DNA from: Wuchereria bancrofti
Taxonomy: Eukaryota > Nematoda > Chromadorea > Rhabditida > Onchocercidae
Assembly (NCBI GenBank): GCA_005281725.1
Contig: SSBO01000007.1
Coordinates: forward strand, 3,602,402 to 3,666,401
Length of the DNA: 64,000 nucleotides
Direction: 5' to 3'
Within the stretch, counting starts at the first letter, position 1. The number at the start of each line of letters is the position of its first letter. Under the pieces are notes generated by a model, which ran no database searches, was not told the origin of the DNA, and worked only from the letters and a program-made list of their open reading frames with translations. Made by a program: the position numbers and the translations under genes. Of the stretch, positions 34,201 through 46,500 are shown piece by piece.

Positions 34201-35447
34201 AATTTTGATTCCGAGTGATTATCATTGTTTCTGTTTCAGGTTTTCGTAGAGAAAGAATCATTGGTTACAGATGAAAGTCTTCTTGAAACTGGAGAAGAGA
34301 GTAAACAGAAGAAGGTAGTCATTCAAAAACTTTACGAAATAGTGGAAGATAATGAAGAAAGTGGTATGTCTACCACTGAAACGAGCAAATTTGGCAAAGA
34401 AGAGGTTGAATCATCGGCTCAGAACAAGTCGACAGTGAATGCAGACGGAATAGAAACTGTTACAGAAGATTTGAAATTGGCAAAAGAGAAAAATTCAGTG
34501 GAAGAAAAACGTCGAATTCAAGACGAACTTTTAGAGAGGGAACAACGTGAGCGTGAAGTGCGCAAAGCTAAGCTCGTTTCTATTATGAGCCGAACACGTG
34601 GTGGTGCACCTTCAGTGGCCGTAATTCCGCCAGTTCTGCATACTGATAATTCTGAAGTGAACTCTTTTCATTTTTATTATCCTTGTTATTATCATGCTAT
34701 TATCCTTGGGAATTGAATTGAATTAGGAATAAATCTATGTCATGGAAATCAGAATATTAGAATTGCCAGCGCAATGTGATTCTTCGTGAATGACCTCCTT
34801 AGCGAGAAATGCCGTTCATTTTATCTCTACATCTCTTGAAAATAAAGTAGAGGTCATGCATTTTTTTTTTTTGATAAGCATAAAAATAAGTTTTTTTTTT
34901 TGATAAGCATAAAAATAAGAAAGTATGTAGGAATGGATAATAAGCTGTGTAGTCATCGATAATTTATTATATTTCAGATTGAATCTCTAAAACATAGGAC
35001 TGACATTTCTTTATCAAGTGAATGTACACCAGTGAAAAGTGTTCTCAGTCATACTACAGCTTCCGTTCTGCAGGTTAATTCTGTTTTTGCACCTGGAAAT
35101 CTGATTTTAGCTACCTGTAGATGAATTATAGGTTTGCTATGATGAGAGAAAAAGAGTATTTTTTTTTGTAGAGAATTTTTAATAACTTAAGAAAGAGTTG
35201 AAATGTTTTTTAAAGTTTTTGAAATTTTCAGAAACTAGCAACAACGAATCCCAAATTGTTGTCTGTGCTGCAACGCAATGGCTCCAATCGATCATTAGCT
35301 GATGAGTTGTCTGCAGCTGATCGGTCGCTGTCAGTAACACTTCCAGGTCAACCTGTTGATTCGATTGTCAGCCACGAAGGCTCTACTACAATACGGCACT
35401 TGCCCTTCGAGCCCGATATTAATCATCGACCTGTTGCTATGAAATAA
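31299..35447 (+). CDS. MAP7: MAP7/ensconsin-like microtubule-associated protein
   Basis: Ten exons: 31299-31417, 31870-31933, 32144-32251, 32390-32521, 32600-32843, 33209-33356, 33448-34153, 34240-34656, 34978-35073 and 35232-35447; total 2250 bases, 749 residues. Residues 1-130 are a charged K/R/E/Q-rich helix (EEVAKRRAAIQQEIEAR, RLLKQRKAQQREMLRAKAVL). Next comes TYAFGSSTPRELEYL, a motif I associate with MAP7/ensconsin proteins, then a Ser/Thr-rich linker and a long acidic region. Around residues 597-625 a second charged helix (RRIQDELLEREQREREV) ends in SIMSRTRGG, resembling the end of the MAP7 domain (EEIMKRTR). MAP7 proteins bind microtubules and recruit and activate kinesin-1. The assignment rests on layout and short motifs, so another coiled-coil MAP is possible. 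The ATG overlaps a 4-codon upstream ORF starting at 31292. Exon 7 has an alternative in-frame acceptor 27 bases upstream. Confidence 0.7.
33029..33058. repeat. Perfect 13-bp inverted repeat (hairpin) in an intron
   Basis: CACTGTACACAAT at 33029-33041 and its exact reverse complement at 33046-33058 are separated by AAAT. It lies in the intron between exons 5 and 6 of the MAP7-like gene. Confidence 0.85.
34861..34919. repeat. Tandem duplication with poly(T), intron 8 of the MAP7-like gene
   Basis: A run of 11-12 T plus GATAAGCATAAAAATAAG is present twice, at 34861-34890 and 34891-34919. The 18-bp non-T part is identical, which suggests a recent duplication or slippage. Confidence 0.85.
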
Positions 35448-36917
35448 CTTAGAATTTATTCTCTTGCAAAAAACAAAACAGTTTTGGTTTCACTTCGTAC
35501 CATTCGAGATTAGAGCAAGTTCAAATCTCGGGATGAGTTTCAAGGTAATATTAAAAAAAACTGTTTAATTCGACAGTTTCTATAGTAAAATTATAGTTTC
35601 ATACTTTAAAGATTGATTAAGTATTGGAAAAGGTATTAACACAGTTAAGTTTTAATAGCTGAAATTTATAAGCTTGGAATAGAGGTATGCAAAGGTTGGT
35701 CCTGAGCAAGAAGTTACAACATAAACATATACTTATTGTATAGAATTGCTGCTAAGCTATTTAAGTATTTAAATGTAAATTTAATATGATTTGTATGCAC
35801 TGTGCGTGTTTTTGTCGAATGTCCACTGGACGAGTGTTAATGCTACATTCGTTTGCTTTATGATATTTGAATTTTCGGATGCTTTATTACAACAGGTGTT
35901 TTCTAAGAAATTATCTATAGATATACAAATGAGAAATTTCTTAGAGGAAAGAAATTAAGAAAAGGAAGAGAAGGTTGATATGTTATTCTGATGGAAAATC
36001 CATTGATCTTAGGCGTAGCTGATCTACTGTAAGAGGATTTCATCACTCTACATGTATCAAGCTGTTTTACATATTCATGAATATCAGTTATGCATGATTA
36101 TCAAGTGCTGAGATCATGCGCACCAGTTTTCAGTGATTTCTGCATTTAGCCATTGCTACTGTTTCATAATTTATTCTCAAGACTTCAATTTTTTGATTTT
36201 TTTTTTTAGTTTCAAGTTCTGTTTAAATAATAGAAGCAGTATTCTGCAATGTTGTCACCGAAATGCATTATCAGTGATTTCTTTAATGAGTATTTACGAT
36301 TCAGATGACATGGTGGTGGATTCAGGTGTTGGGAACCGGAAAGGAGGGTTGTAGATACTGTACAATCACAGCAATTTTTGTATGTTTAGATTACAAGCTT
36401 TCTCAGCAAATGTTTAGCCTTTTTTGCTCAAATTAGGTCTGGAAATATGGCGTTGAGATTATGTTTGTGAACTAATTGTAGAAAATGTCGCCTTAAAAAG
36501 TACCCTGCATTCTTAATGTCTCTCATCCATTTTAGTGTATCTTGCGTGTTCAAGTTGTTTATAGAATTGACTATTCTGTGTTTGATGTTTTGAAATTAGA
36601 ATTGGGTTCTGATTGTTTCTATGTACGTATAAAATAAACTTTTAAGTATTGTTAGATATTTCTGTGGGACATTGTTGTGATTGTACTGCTTATCAGAAGA
36701 TCAGAATTTCATAAAATTATAGGAAGATTGGATTGAATTTTAGATTGATGTAGAGACACATTCAAGATGAAATCGTTTTGAATAGTGAAGAATGGGCGAT
36801 ATGTAACCTTCTTTTTAGTCTGAACATGAAAAGGGTCAGATTTGAGGCACATGCAACTTAACTGTAATTCAAAAATATCCTAAACAAAGTTTATGAGGAG
36901 TATATGTTGGTTTAGGA
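35448..36917 (+). other. Intergenic region, MAP7-like gene to ABHD11
   Basis: About 1.5 kb, AT-rich, with no supported gene. AATAAA-type motifs occur (for example about 36631-36636). The open frame at 36133-36354 has no recognised motif. Confidence 0.45.
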
Positions 36918-38795
36918 ATGTGTGACTTATTGAAACAATGTAAATGGTGTCAGTTGATACAAACCTGTCGTGGAATGTCATCGCTTTCCGTTCCATTGTC
37001 ATTCGAAAAATTTGGTGGCCAAGCAAAGACCGAATGCGAAGTGTCACCAGTGGTCATTTTACATGGATTGTTTGGACAGAAAACGAATTGGAGATCAATT
37101 GCAAATAATTTGCGTCGTCTTTTAAGAACTGTTATATTTACATTGGACCTACGGAATCATGGTTAGTTTGCTAGATCCAATGGCCAATTAATTGTCGCTT
37201 TATAAATCTATTTGCTTCTTTTGTTTATGAAACTAAAACCTATTAACCTCATTTCTTAAAGCTTGTATCTCATAGCTGGATTTGTATCAGCTATAAGTTT
37301 TTTGGAATTTTTTTTTGTGGCTTTTCTAAACAAATTTATTGGAATTATAGCAAAATTTACTAAGCTATCTTTTTAACTTTTTTTTTGATATCTCTTAACT
37401 TGCTGAAAAAATGTGATTAAGTCAGTACGGATTTCAGCAAGTTGTCGCATAGGAATAAGCTTACAAACATATTGGTAAATTTATTTTTCTTTAAAATTAT
37501 CTGTATGCTAAACTTATCCAAATAGATTTTTTGGCTTTTAAAATGCTGATCAAAAATGATGCCAGTAAATGTACTCTTAAATGTAGGTATCAAATTATAT
37601 AGCTTGTTTCGGTTTTCTTAGTTTTAATAAAAAAAAAAAAAAAAAAAAAAAAACAAGTGTTTCAAACTAATGTGTTTCATGATCTTCTGCCTTTTATAAA
37701 CAGAATAAAAGGCAAAAGGCAATAAAAGACAGAATAAAAGCTTTGTGTATACATAAATCTAAATTTGTTATTGTCTTGGATTTCGATAAAATATTTTAAA
37801 CAAGCGAATTAGGGGTTAGATATTCATGAAGAAATTTGAGCTCTGTTCTTGAAGACAAGAACGGAACGACAGTTTAAGGCAATTACCTCGGTAACAATAT
37901 GCAATAATCCTTCTGCAATTACAATTTGATTTTAACTCGAAAAAGTTTTCCATACAATTGATTTTTCAGTAAACTTCTTTTGCATCAGGAAAATTCAGGA
38001 AAAATTGTCTTGGAATAGTTATGATTGTACAAATACTGAGTGAAAATGGCTTGACTATTGTTACGCTTTACGTTCTGACAATTTATTTATTACTTTTCAG
38101 GTAATTCCCCATGGCATCCTACAATGACCTATGCTGAGATGGCAAATGACGTACGGTATTTTATCGACGAAATAATACCGCAACAAATAGGAAGTTCTTC
38201 AAAAGTTCATCTTCTTGGACATTCAATGGGTGGGAAAACAGCAATGCGTGTTGCCTTGATGAAAGATAGCGACGTACGGCTGGAATCGTTGATTGTAGAA
38301 GATATAGCTCCAAAGGCGTACAATTTTTCAACATCTTTTTCAAGAATTATTGAAGCTATGAAATCTATCGATTTGACTTGTGATCGTGCTGGAATTGAAC
38401 AAGAATTGGCACTAACAGTTGCCGATAAAACGACACGATTGTTTTTGTTGACGAATTTGGTACCCAGAGATCAGCACACATATAGCTGGCGATTAAATTT
38501 GGATTCCATTGGATATCACATTGGAGAAATTTGTGGTAGCGCTGGTATAGAGAATAAGAGTGCATATAATGGAAGGTGTTTGTTTGTTTCAGGCGGAGTT
38601 TCGAAATATGTCATGCCTAGTGATCATGCCTTAATTTTGAAACAGTTTCCAAATACACAATTTTCTGTGATTCCTAATGCATCACACTGGGTTCATGCCG
38701 AAAAACCCCATGAATTTACGGATATTATTACTAAGTTTATTCTTTCTATTGAAAACACAAAAGAGAGGTCTCACAAGAAGTTGAAGAACATGTGA
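36918..38795 (+). CDS. ABHD11: Alpha/beta hydrolase, ABHD11-like
   Basis: Two exons, 36918-37161 and 38101-38795, give 312 residues (human ABHD11 is about 315). Visible features are the oxyanion-hole motif VVILHGLFGQKTNW (HG at about 49-50), FTLDLRNHGNSPWHPTMTY, the nucleophile elbow HLLGHSMGGKTAMRVAL with Ser about 123, and NASHWVHAEKPHEF with the catalytic His about 277. The spacing and motifs fit ABHD11, a mitochondrial serine hydrolase that supports 2-oxoglutarate dehydrogenase. The N terminus (MCDLLKQCKWCQLIQTCRGM) has few acidic residues and could be a mitochondrial targeting signal, which is inference. The 939-bp intron carries a 25-base A run at 37629-37653 and a 10-bp stem hairpin at 37688-37714. 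The last 105 coding bases lie inside one arm of the large inverted repeat described below. Confidence 0.9.
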
Positions 38796-39397
38796 AGAGA
38801 AGAAAGAGGCCGTCATATTCTTTAGCAGAAAAAATCTCTGTGGTAAGTTCTTATCAAATTTGAATTATGCTGTGATTTAAGTAAAGTAGACTGCAATCAG
38901 TTCATTTGTTTCACTTTTTTTCTTTTTTTCGTTTTAGGTAAGGTAAGGTAGTATTATTTTCATTAAAAACGATATTTTGGGTGCTCTAGGATCATCATTT
39001 CGATTGCTATCATTCGATGATATTTTGTCTCTAAGCTTTATGATACTGTTGATAAATATTCCGATTAATCAATGCCCTTTTATAAATGCCGTGAAAATGG
39101 ATAAAACATTCATGATCTCGCTATGATAACCAGGTAATACGTTCTGATGTTGAAAGGTGAATTGACTGTTAATTTAAAGACGTCCTCATTGTTTGTCTTC
39201 AACAATGTATCCGTTTTTGTATCGTAACATCATTTCATATTAATACATATAATGCATAACGACCTTTTTAGTATAATGCCCGACTTCATGTTAATAATTA
39301 CATTTTGCTTCCTCTTTTCATCAGACAAAAACATGGAAATTGCCTTTACTGCTTTATTGACAACCGATTAATAATTGTTAGAGCTATTTCTATTACC
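38691..39397 (+). repeat. Left arm of a large inverted repeat, includes ABHD11 3' end
   Basis: This stretch is repeated as its reverse complement at about 39653-40343 with only scattered differences. It begins inside the ABHD11 coding sequence (GTTCATGCCG), contains the stop codon and runs about 600 bases into the 3' flank. The inner end is approximate because similarity fades near TATTACC. The arms are separated by about 255 bases. Confidence 0.9.
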
Positions 39398-39652
39398 TTA
39401 TTGATAAACTATACAAGATGAAAAGAAAAACTGAAATGAGTGTATCAATTACTTAACAACCAGACTTTGCCATCTGTCATGTATTAAAGAAATGATAGCA
39501 ATACTCTTATATGTGCGGTAGCCCGAGATTTCCCCTTGTGACATAATCAACAATTTTACCAAGAAGGTTGCCCAATAATAAAAGCTTGTCATTTCAAAAA
39601 CTAAAACTTTTTAATTCCCACCAGATTATGTCCTAAAAAATACTATGTTAGA

Positions 39653-40343
39653 GATAATAGAAATAGTTTTAACAGTTGTTAATCAGTTGTCAACAAAGCA
39701 GTAAAGGTCAATTTCCATGTTTTTGTCTGATGAAAAGAGAAAGCAAAACGTAATTATTAACACGAAGTACTTAAAAGGTCGTTATGCATTATATATATTA
39801 ATATGAAATGATGTTACGATACAAAAACGAATGAGGACGTCTTTAAATTAACAGTCAATTCACCTTTCAACATCAGAACGTATTACCTGGTTATCATAGC
39901 GAGATCATGAATGTTTTATCCATTTTCACGGCATTTATAAAAGGGCACTGATTAATCGGAATATTTATCATCAGAATCAACAGTATCATAAAGCTTAGAG
40001 ACAAAATGTCATCGATTGATAGCAATCGAAATGATGATCCTAGAGCACCCAAAATATCGTTTTTAATGAAAATAATACTACCTTACCTTACCCAAAAAGA
40101 AAAAAAGTGAAACAAAAATATTTTTGATTGCAGTCTACTTTACTTAAATCACAACATAATTCAAATTTGATAAGAACTTACCACAGAGATTTTTTCTGCT
40201 AAAGAATATAACGGCCTCTTTCTTTTCTTGCTAACTTTTCACATGTTCTTCAATTTCTTGTGAGACGTCTCTTTTGTGTTTTCAATAGAAAGAATAAACT
40301 TAGTAATAATATCCGTAAATTCATGGGGTTTTTCGGCGTGAAC
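39653..40343 (-). repeat. Right arm of the large inverted repeat (antisense copy of the ABHD11 3' end)
   Basis: Read on the minus strand this repeats the ABHD11 C-terminal codons from GTTCACGCCG through the stop, with a few substitutions and a small insertion just after the stop (AAAGTTAGCAAG region). It lacks the rest of the hydrolase gene, so by itself it is only a gene fragment. The outer end falls at 40343, where similarity to the gene stops abruptly. Confidence 0.9.
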
Positions 40344-40394
40344 TCCATGAACCTCTTTCTTTTCTTGCTAACTTTTCTCATGTTCTTCAATTTT
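40215..40394. repeat. Direct repeat at the outer edge of the inverted repeat
   Basis: CCTCTTTCTTTTCTTGCTAA and about 20 following bases occur at 40215-40255 and again at 40352-40394, about 137 bases apart in the same orientation. The second copy starts just outside the right arm, which suggests a local tandem duplication or a rearrangement junction. Confidence 0.8.
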
Positions 40395-42165
40395 CGAAAA
40401 GAAATTCTGAGCAAGATATAGAGATACATTTATAGAAGTACGACAGAGCAATATTATTACAATCTGTCATAATGAGCTGAGCTCTAATGCACTTCATAGT
40501 TAAAAACATCAGGCGTTTTTTCGAAAATATTGCAAATGATAAATGTAATAAGAATATATTAATAAGATTCTTCTTTTTTCTGACAAACATCCAGTTAGCG
40601 AGCACTTCTGAACAAATTTCAGCGATAATGTGGAACTTGATCCCCAAAACAGATTCTCTGGTTAAATAGAGCTGTTCAACAATAGTCACAACTAACGAAC
40701 GAAGACTTGAAACAACGAATGTTAACTCAATAGTTTACATTTCGTTTCAAATTCGTTAAGATCTATCATTAGTAGTTTCAAAACTTAATTTGTTTTTTAT
40801 ATATTCATTGTACCTTCATTTATCTTCCTACTTGATTTTCTTATTTTTTCAGGCCATTATATCCTGTTGCTCTGATAATAATTGCAATAATCATTGAATG
40901 AATGGAATGTTAATTACTTGACTTATTTGGCTTCTATTAGCACATCTTTAAAATGTATATTTCTTTTTTTTTTAATATTTCAAGTTTTTAGATTTCCTAG
41001 TTAATGGTTGAGCCTTTATAGCTCTCAATTAAATGATTTCTTGTTTACTTTCAAGCTTCTGTAATGTGTTTTTAAACTATTATTTTGCGTATTGATTGTT
41101 TTCTAGAAATGGATAAAGATATCCTTGCTAAAAGATTAAAGAGAACTTGTGTTCATTAAATTCAAAGTTCGGAGAAATAGTTAAACCTGCTGTTCATTTA
41201 ATAAGTGAATTCGGTATGGATAAGGAGCAGATGAATATGTGATATTCCTAATTATTGAGAATGTTACTTCAGTAGAGATGAGAAAAACTCATCATAAGAC
41301 AGAGAATCTTTAGTACTATTAATACACAAGTTGGCCCCCAGCAGGTGTCAGTAGTAGATGATGCAGAAAGCTTAGTCTCAACACTTTCGGGAAATGTCTC
41401 GAAGATTATCGGGCGAGTACAATAATTCACTTCATAAATTTGTATCATTTTTATCATCTAATAAGCTATATATACTCGTCAAGCCAACATTTTTTTGACG
41501 ATTGGCGTAGATAAATATTTGTGATAAAGGTTTTTAATTATCGAAGAATCTTCTTTCTTATCACTGGTAGAGAATGTTCAGTAAAAATTGACTGTTGTAT
41601 TTAGAAGGGATCTAATGAGAGTACAGGTGATAGATAGTATTGAGTTAAACCGAATCGAAGCGCATCGATGATCGTGAATGAGTGAAGAGAGCTATCCAAC
41701 TGGATGATCCTAACCATTTATATAGTGAGAGTTTAACCAGTGAATAGAACTTGATTAACAAACCAAAAGGTGAGAGTTGGATAATTAATTCATCATTTTA
41801 GGCATCGAAACGTTTGTTTTATTTTTTTGTGTGTAATGAATCGTTTGTCTGGGAAATATTCTAAACCATTTTTATCATTTTGATAAAATATACTATAAAT
41901 ATACTTTATACTGAAAATTTTTATTTATCAATTTACTTTGACATATTCGTATTACAAACATATTTCGATTATTCCGACAGTAATCTTATTTCATTTTTAT
42001 AAATGATGGAAACCAATGGTTATTCTGGAGAAGTTTATAAAGTCATTGTATTACTTAGATAAGATACAGGTTTCACCGGTTTTATCATTTGGTAACATTT
42101 TCACTGTCCTTATTTTTATCATATAAATATGTCAAATTATATCCTTTATATTATTTCCACGAATT

Positions 42166-42247
42166 ATTATTTAGACTTTTTGCAAGTATATTACATTTTG
42201 AGTCCCATAAAATTAATAGACATATATTTGCAAAAAGTCTAAATAAT
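42166..42247. repeat. Hairpin with a perfect 20-bp stem
   Basis: The sequence at 42166-42185 is exactly the reverse complement of 42228-42247, and pairing extends about six more pairs into the loop with one mismatch. The whole element is about 82 bases. It is intergenic. It could be a small palindromic element or a small-RNA-type hairpin. Confidence 0.8.
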
Positions 42248-42741
42248 AGTTTTTATATCTCAAATATATATACATAGTTTTCTTTCACACTGCTATTATC
42301 ATCTGTGTTTGCATTAAGTAAGGACAGAAGTACAATATATTTGAGATTTTCAGTATATTTGAACTTCAGTTGCAAAACCTTATCTTCCCTAAATCATTAC
42401 GTGCTGACATGCTAGGTTCTTTGCTCAGTTTTATTCATCATCACTGATTCATAGCTTATGTTATCAAGTTTTCTACACAATTCTCATCATTGTGAACTCT
42501 TTCTGACCTTGTAAACTCCAGTTTATCTTTTAAGCAATGAAGTTAGAGATTAAAATAAATGATTATAGCGCTGCAAAATACAGTACATATTTTACGATGA
42601 CTATTTGCATTACAGTATCGGCGCTTTGTTTACTCTCAGATGAATGATTTCTGATTGTTGGAGTTTAGTGGTGGGCAAGTTGGTTGTGAGCTAGGGGGGG
42701 GTTGCTGCGGGAAGTGCAGTGTATTTGATCTTGATGATGTT

Positions 42742-43296
42742 AGGGTTTGGAACGCATCAAATAGCTTCGATACTGTAGGTAGAGGTTCTCTTGTTGTGTT
42801 CATCTTGTTGCACCATTTAATTTATCATTTCTACGTTGACCTGTTTGTTAAGCTTCATTCGTATAAATTAATGAATATCCACGTTGGTATTACGTTTTTA
42901 TCGTTAGGGCGATTAGTTATGAATGTATAATGGCTATCCATGAACGAATAAATGGATTGATTAGTTGTACAATGTGAATTACAGTAATGCAATCATCGAT
43001 GCTGCATTATATTTATCATCCTGATATTTTGTTTGGACAAGAACCTAAGGGTCGTTTTAATGATTGTCAACAACAAATCATTGTCATTCATTGTTTCAGA
43101 TTTGAAATTTTTAAAATATACCTCTGTTGTAGGCAATAATCGGTAACTTCTTTTTATGGACTTTAATTTTCTGTTAATTTGTTCCTGAAATTGGGGAAAA
43201 ATAATTGATTTGATTTTTGGAAATAATTAATTTGAATTACTGTGGAAAATGAAGGGTTTGGAACGCAGCAAATAGCTTTGATACTGTAGGTAGAGG
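42742..43296. repeat. Pair of 44-bp direct repeats about 510 bp apart
   Basis: AGGGTTTGGAACGCA and the following TACTGTAGGTAGAGG block occur at 42742-42786 and at 43253-43296 with two or three differences. The rest of the two surroundings differs. The copies may be a dispersed element or the ends of an old duplication. Confidence 0.75.
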
Positions 43297-43566
43297 CTAA
43301 GGTTATGATAGGTTAGAAGGGTGGAACTTTTTACAGGCAAATGTTATCACGAAATTTTTACGAACAAATGTTACAGACAACTTATAATCCTATAACTATG
43401 AATTCGACTTGGTGGAAAGATCAAAAAATAACTGTGATGCTTGTTTAAATGATTTTCATTTATTGTCACGGATTGCGCCGATCTTTCTGCTGTCACTTTA
43501 ATTTAAAGCTTTGGAATTTCTGCTCCAATTTGTCTTTGATTTTCCAGCTTCCATTAGCTATTGAAA

Positions 43567-46500
43567 ATGGCAGCAACACCAGTTACAGCATCACAAGGAA
43601 AAACGATGACACTTAGTGAGTTACGTGTTTTCGAACTTAAGCAAGAATTAGAAAAACGTGGACTGGACAAAAGTGGAATTAAACTAGCATTGGTAGAACG
43701 TTTAGAGGAGGTTTGTTTTTTGTATTTGTACGAAGGAAGAAATTTGTTAGTCTTAATATTCTTTGAATTGGAAAAACTGTACATTTGACATTATGTCAAG
43801 CTACACCATTAAAAGATCAAATTCAAGATAATCCTTATGAATATTTAATATACGTATGGCACATGCAGTATTGGTCCTGAGAGAAATAAGCATTATACAC
43901 AAAGCAGCCATATATACCATCACTTTCTTCGATGTCTTAGGTCATATTAATAAGCTGCTAACAAATTGCAAGTGAACCTCTAGAGCAAGTCATACACAAA
44001 AGGAAATAACTTGTTGAGGAATATTGGTAAAATAATCTTGTTGTCATAAAGCGGCAAGTTTTTTCAAATACACATGTAAGTTTTCATTTCGGGGAGTTGC
44101 TCTTTATAAATTTTTAATAATCAAATTTTTTTCGTACAAATATAGGCGTAAACTGCTTTCCTTCCAGGCTCTTCGAGAAGAAGGACATGATCCAAAGATT
44201 TACAAGTTTCTGGTTAATGATTATGGTAAAACTCTGACGACTCCCTCAAAAAGTTCTTTTAACGAGACAGTGAGGGAAAATCAGTTCAGCTGTAGTAGTC
44301 ACAAAAGTTAGAGCTTATCATTCTTCATTTTGTTTAATAATCATTTCTTTTTAATATCTGTAATCAGTTTTCTCTTCTGATTACCTTTATACTTCTATCA
44401 GTTTTATTTTCTTTTAGCTCTCTCTGAACATGGAATTGAAGTCTCCAACGGTCGTCATGAAAATGAGCAGCAGGTAGTGAAAAAGGATGAGCCAAGTGAG
44501 CCGGATACTGTCGTCGGCGTGGTTATCGAGTCTGAAGACAGTGATGGAACGGTTGAAAAAACTGATCATTTGACAACAGCTAAAGAATCATCCGAAGAGG
44601 TGACAGAGGGCAAAAAAGTGAAACACAGTCAAATAGAGGAAACTCATTCTTCCATCGTGAAGCAAGGTTTTTTGTTTAAATCTCATATTTATTTGTTGTT
44701 ATCATCAATTTATACTTTGCATATCTCATTGCAAACGGTCCGTTATAATTAGTATTTGGAGACGTTGCCAAATTCATGTTTATTTTTTCACTGTTCAATC
44801 ATGTTTTATAGTGACAGTAAATTTTCAGAAGAGCGCAGTAAAAATGAACTTATCGAAGAACAAATGGAAGTAAACGAAGTTGCTGAGGATGCCTCTATTG
44901 TCAAGGAAGTAGTGGAAACTAAAGAACCGGACGAAGAAGCAGTTAAAGAAATTGCAGATGAAGTGAACTACGAAGATGAGGAAATGCCAGATACAACTCG
45001 AGTATTTTGTTCTTATTTCATTTTTAATACCTTTACTTCTATGTGCAAGCTTTTGTTGTTTTGCCAAAAATTTTCAAGTTTCTAAAAAGTTATTTTACGG
45101 TTGTGATGTAAGATTATAGAAAATTCGCTTTGAATTGGTTGAAGAAAGATCTAAAAGAATTTTGCAGATCAATGAAGAGGAAGGCGAAGCAGAGGAGTGC
45201 AAAGAAATTGAGAGCAAAATGACAGAAAAAGAGGATGAAAATAAGACAGCTGGAAAAGTAGAGGTGAAGGCTTCTAAAGAAAGTGAGAATTTATTTACGT
45301 CGACTGTGGAAACTGTAGCATCGACACCAGTGGAACGTATCGAGAGTGCTTCTCATGCATCAACATCAATGCTTAAAAAATCTGACAATTCTTTGTGGAT
45401 CAAAGGCATCAGCCCGAACACAAAAGCTGCAGATTTGAAGGTTGTTCTAAAAATGTTTTAATGTTTTATTTTTTAATGTATACAAGGTATGGATTGACTT
45501 TACATATGTCTGCCGATTTAGTTATTTTGAATAGAGATTGCGTTATCAGATACATTTGTTAGTTCCACATAGCCGTACTGCATATATGGTTCGTGGAAGT
45601 AATTCGGCCAAATATATCCAAAACAGTTTTGAATTGAGCGTTTTCAGGCACTGTTTGCGAAGTACGGCCGAGTATTAACCGCTAAAATCTTTACGAGACG
45701 GCAGCAGCCATCAAATGCATGCTTTGGGTTCGTCACTATGGTCGATTCTGCTGCAGCTGATCTTTGTATTCAAAAACTTCATAAAACAAATGTTAAAGGA
45801 CGTCCAATTACAGTCGAACGAGTATGTTTTCTTCAAATTCTGTCGCACATAAGTGGTGAGATAACGATTTCAGATTTATAAGCAAATGCTGTGGTTTATT
45901 CTAATATCCAGAACTGAAGTCATTTTCACTATCGAATTTTACTCTGATGCACGAAAATAGATCGCCACAAATGTCTTTGATTCGAGGACAAAACTAATTT
46001 ACATTTGGATCAGTACGTGCTTATTATATAGGCTGTGACCAACAATTTCCACAAATCAATGTTTTGCTCTCCGTCCTGATTTTTAGTAAAAAATCAATAT
46101 TCGTAATCAAAAAAATTACAGTAGCATTGTCTTCATGTGACTTCAAAGCGAGGTATCCGTTGGAACGCCAGAGTTGGTAATTCACGAAGGCAGAATGCTT
46201 TATTAAAGCATATATGGTACAAAATTTTACAAATTTAGGCAGACCGTTGCAACATGCCCATTGTTAAATCGATACCCAAGAAACCGATATGTAACGCGAC
46301 AGGTGACGTCAAAAGTGGGAAGTCTGCTACCACTTTCGATACTTGTTCGAAAAGCGGAGAAGAGAAATCATCAACCACTAGAGCAGCCGAAAAGTCGAAG
46401 AAAGATACATCTAACATTGACAAGTCGAAAAGTAGCACATCGAGTGGCAGTAAAGCAATCGGCATAAGAAGTGAAAAGCAGAAAACAGTGAAAGCAATGT

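Larger units (their letters stand above)
40395..43566 (+). other. Intergenic region, inverted repeat to SAFB-like gene
   Basis: About 3.2 kb with no supported gene. It contains a 20-bp stem hairpin (42166-42247) and a 44-bp direct repeat pair (42742-42786 and 43253-43296), listed separately. A G-rich patch lies at about 42661-42720. Short open frames on both strands show no recognised motif. Confidence 0.45.

Noticed and set aside
35515..35545. TTCAAATCTCGGGAT resembling a tRNA T-loop
   Set aside because: No acceptor stem, anticodon arm or D arm could be found around it.
39398..39652. Mobile element between the inverted-repeat arms
   Set aside because: The 255-bp spacer has no open frame or transposase motif, and the arms contain the ABHD11 gene end, so terminal inverted repeats of a transposon are not supported.
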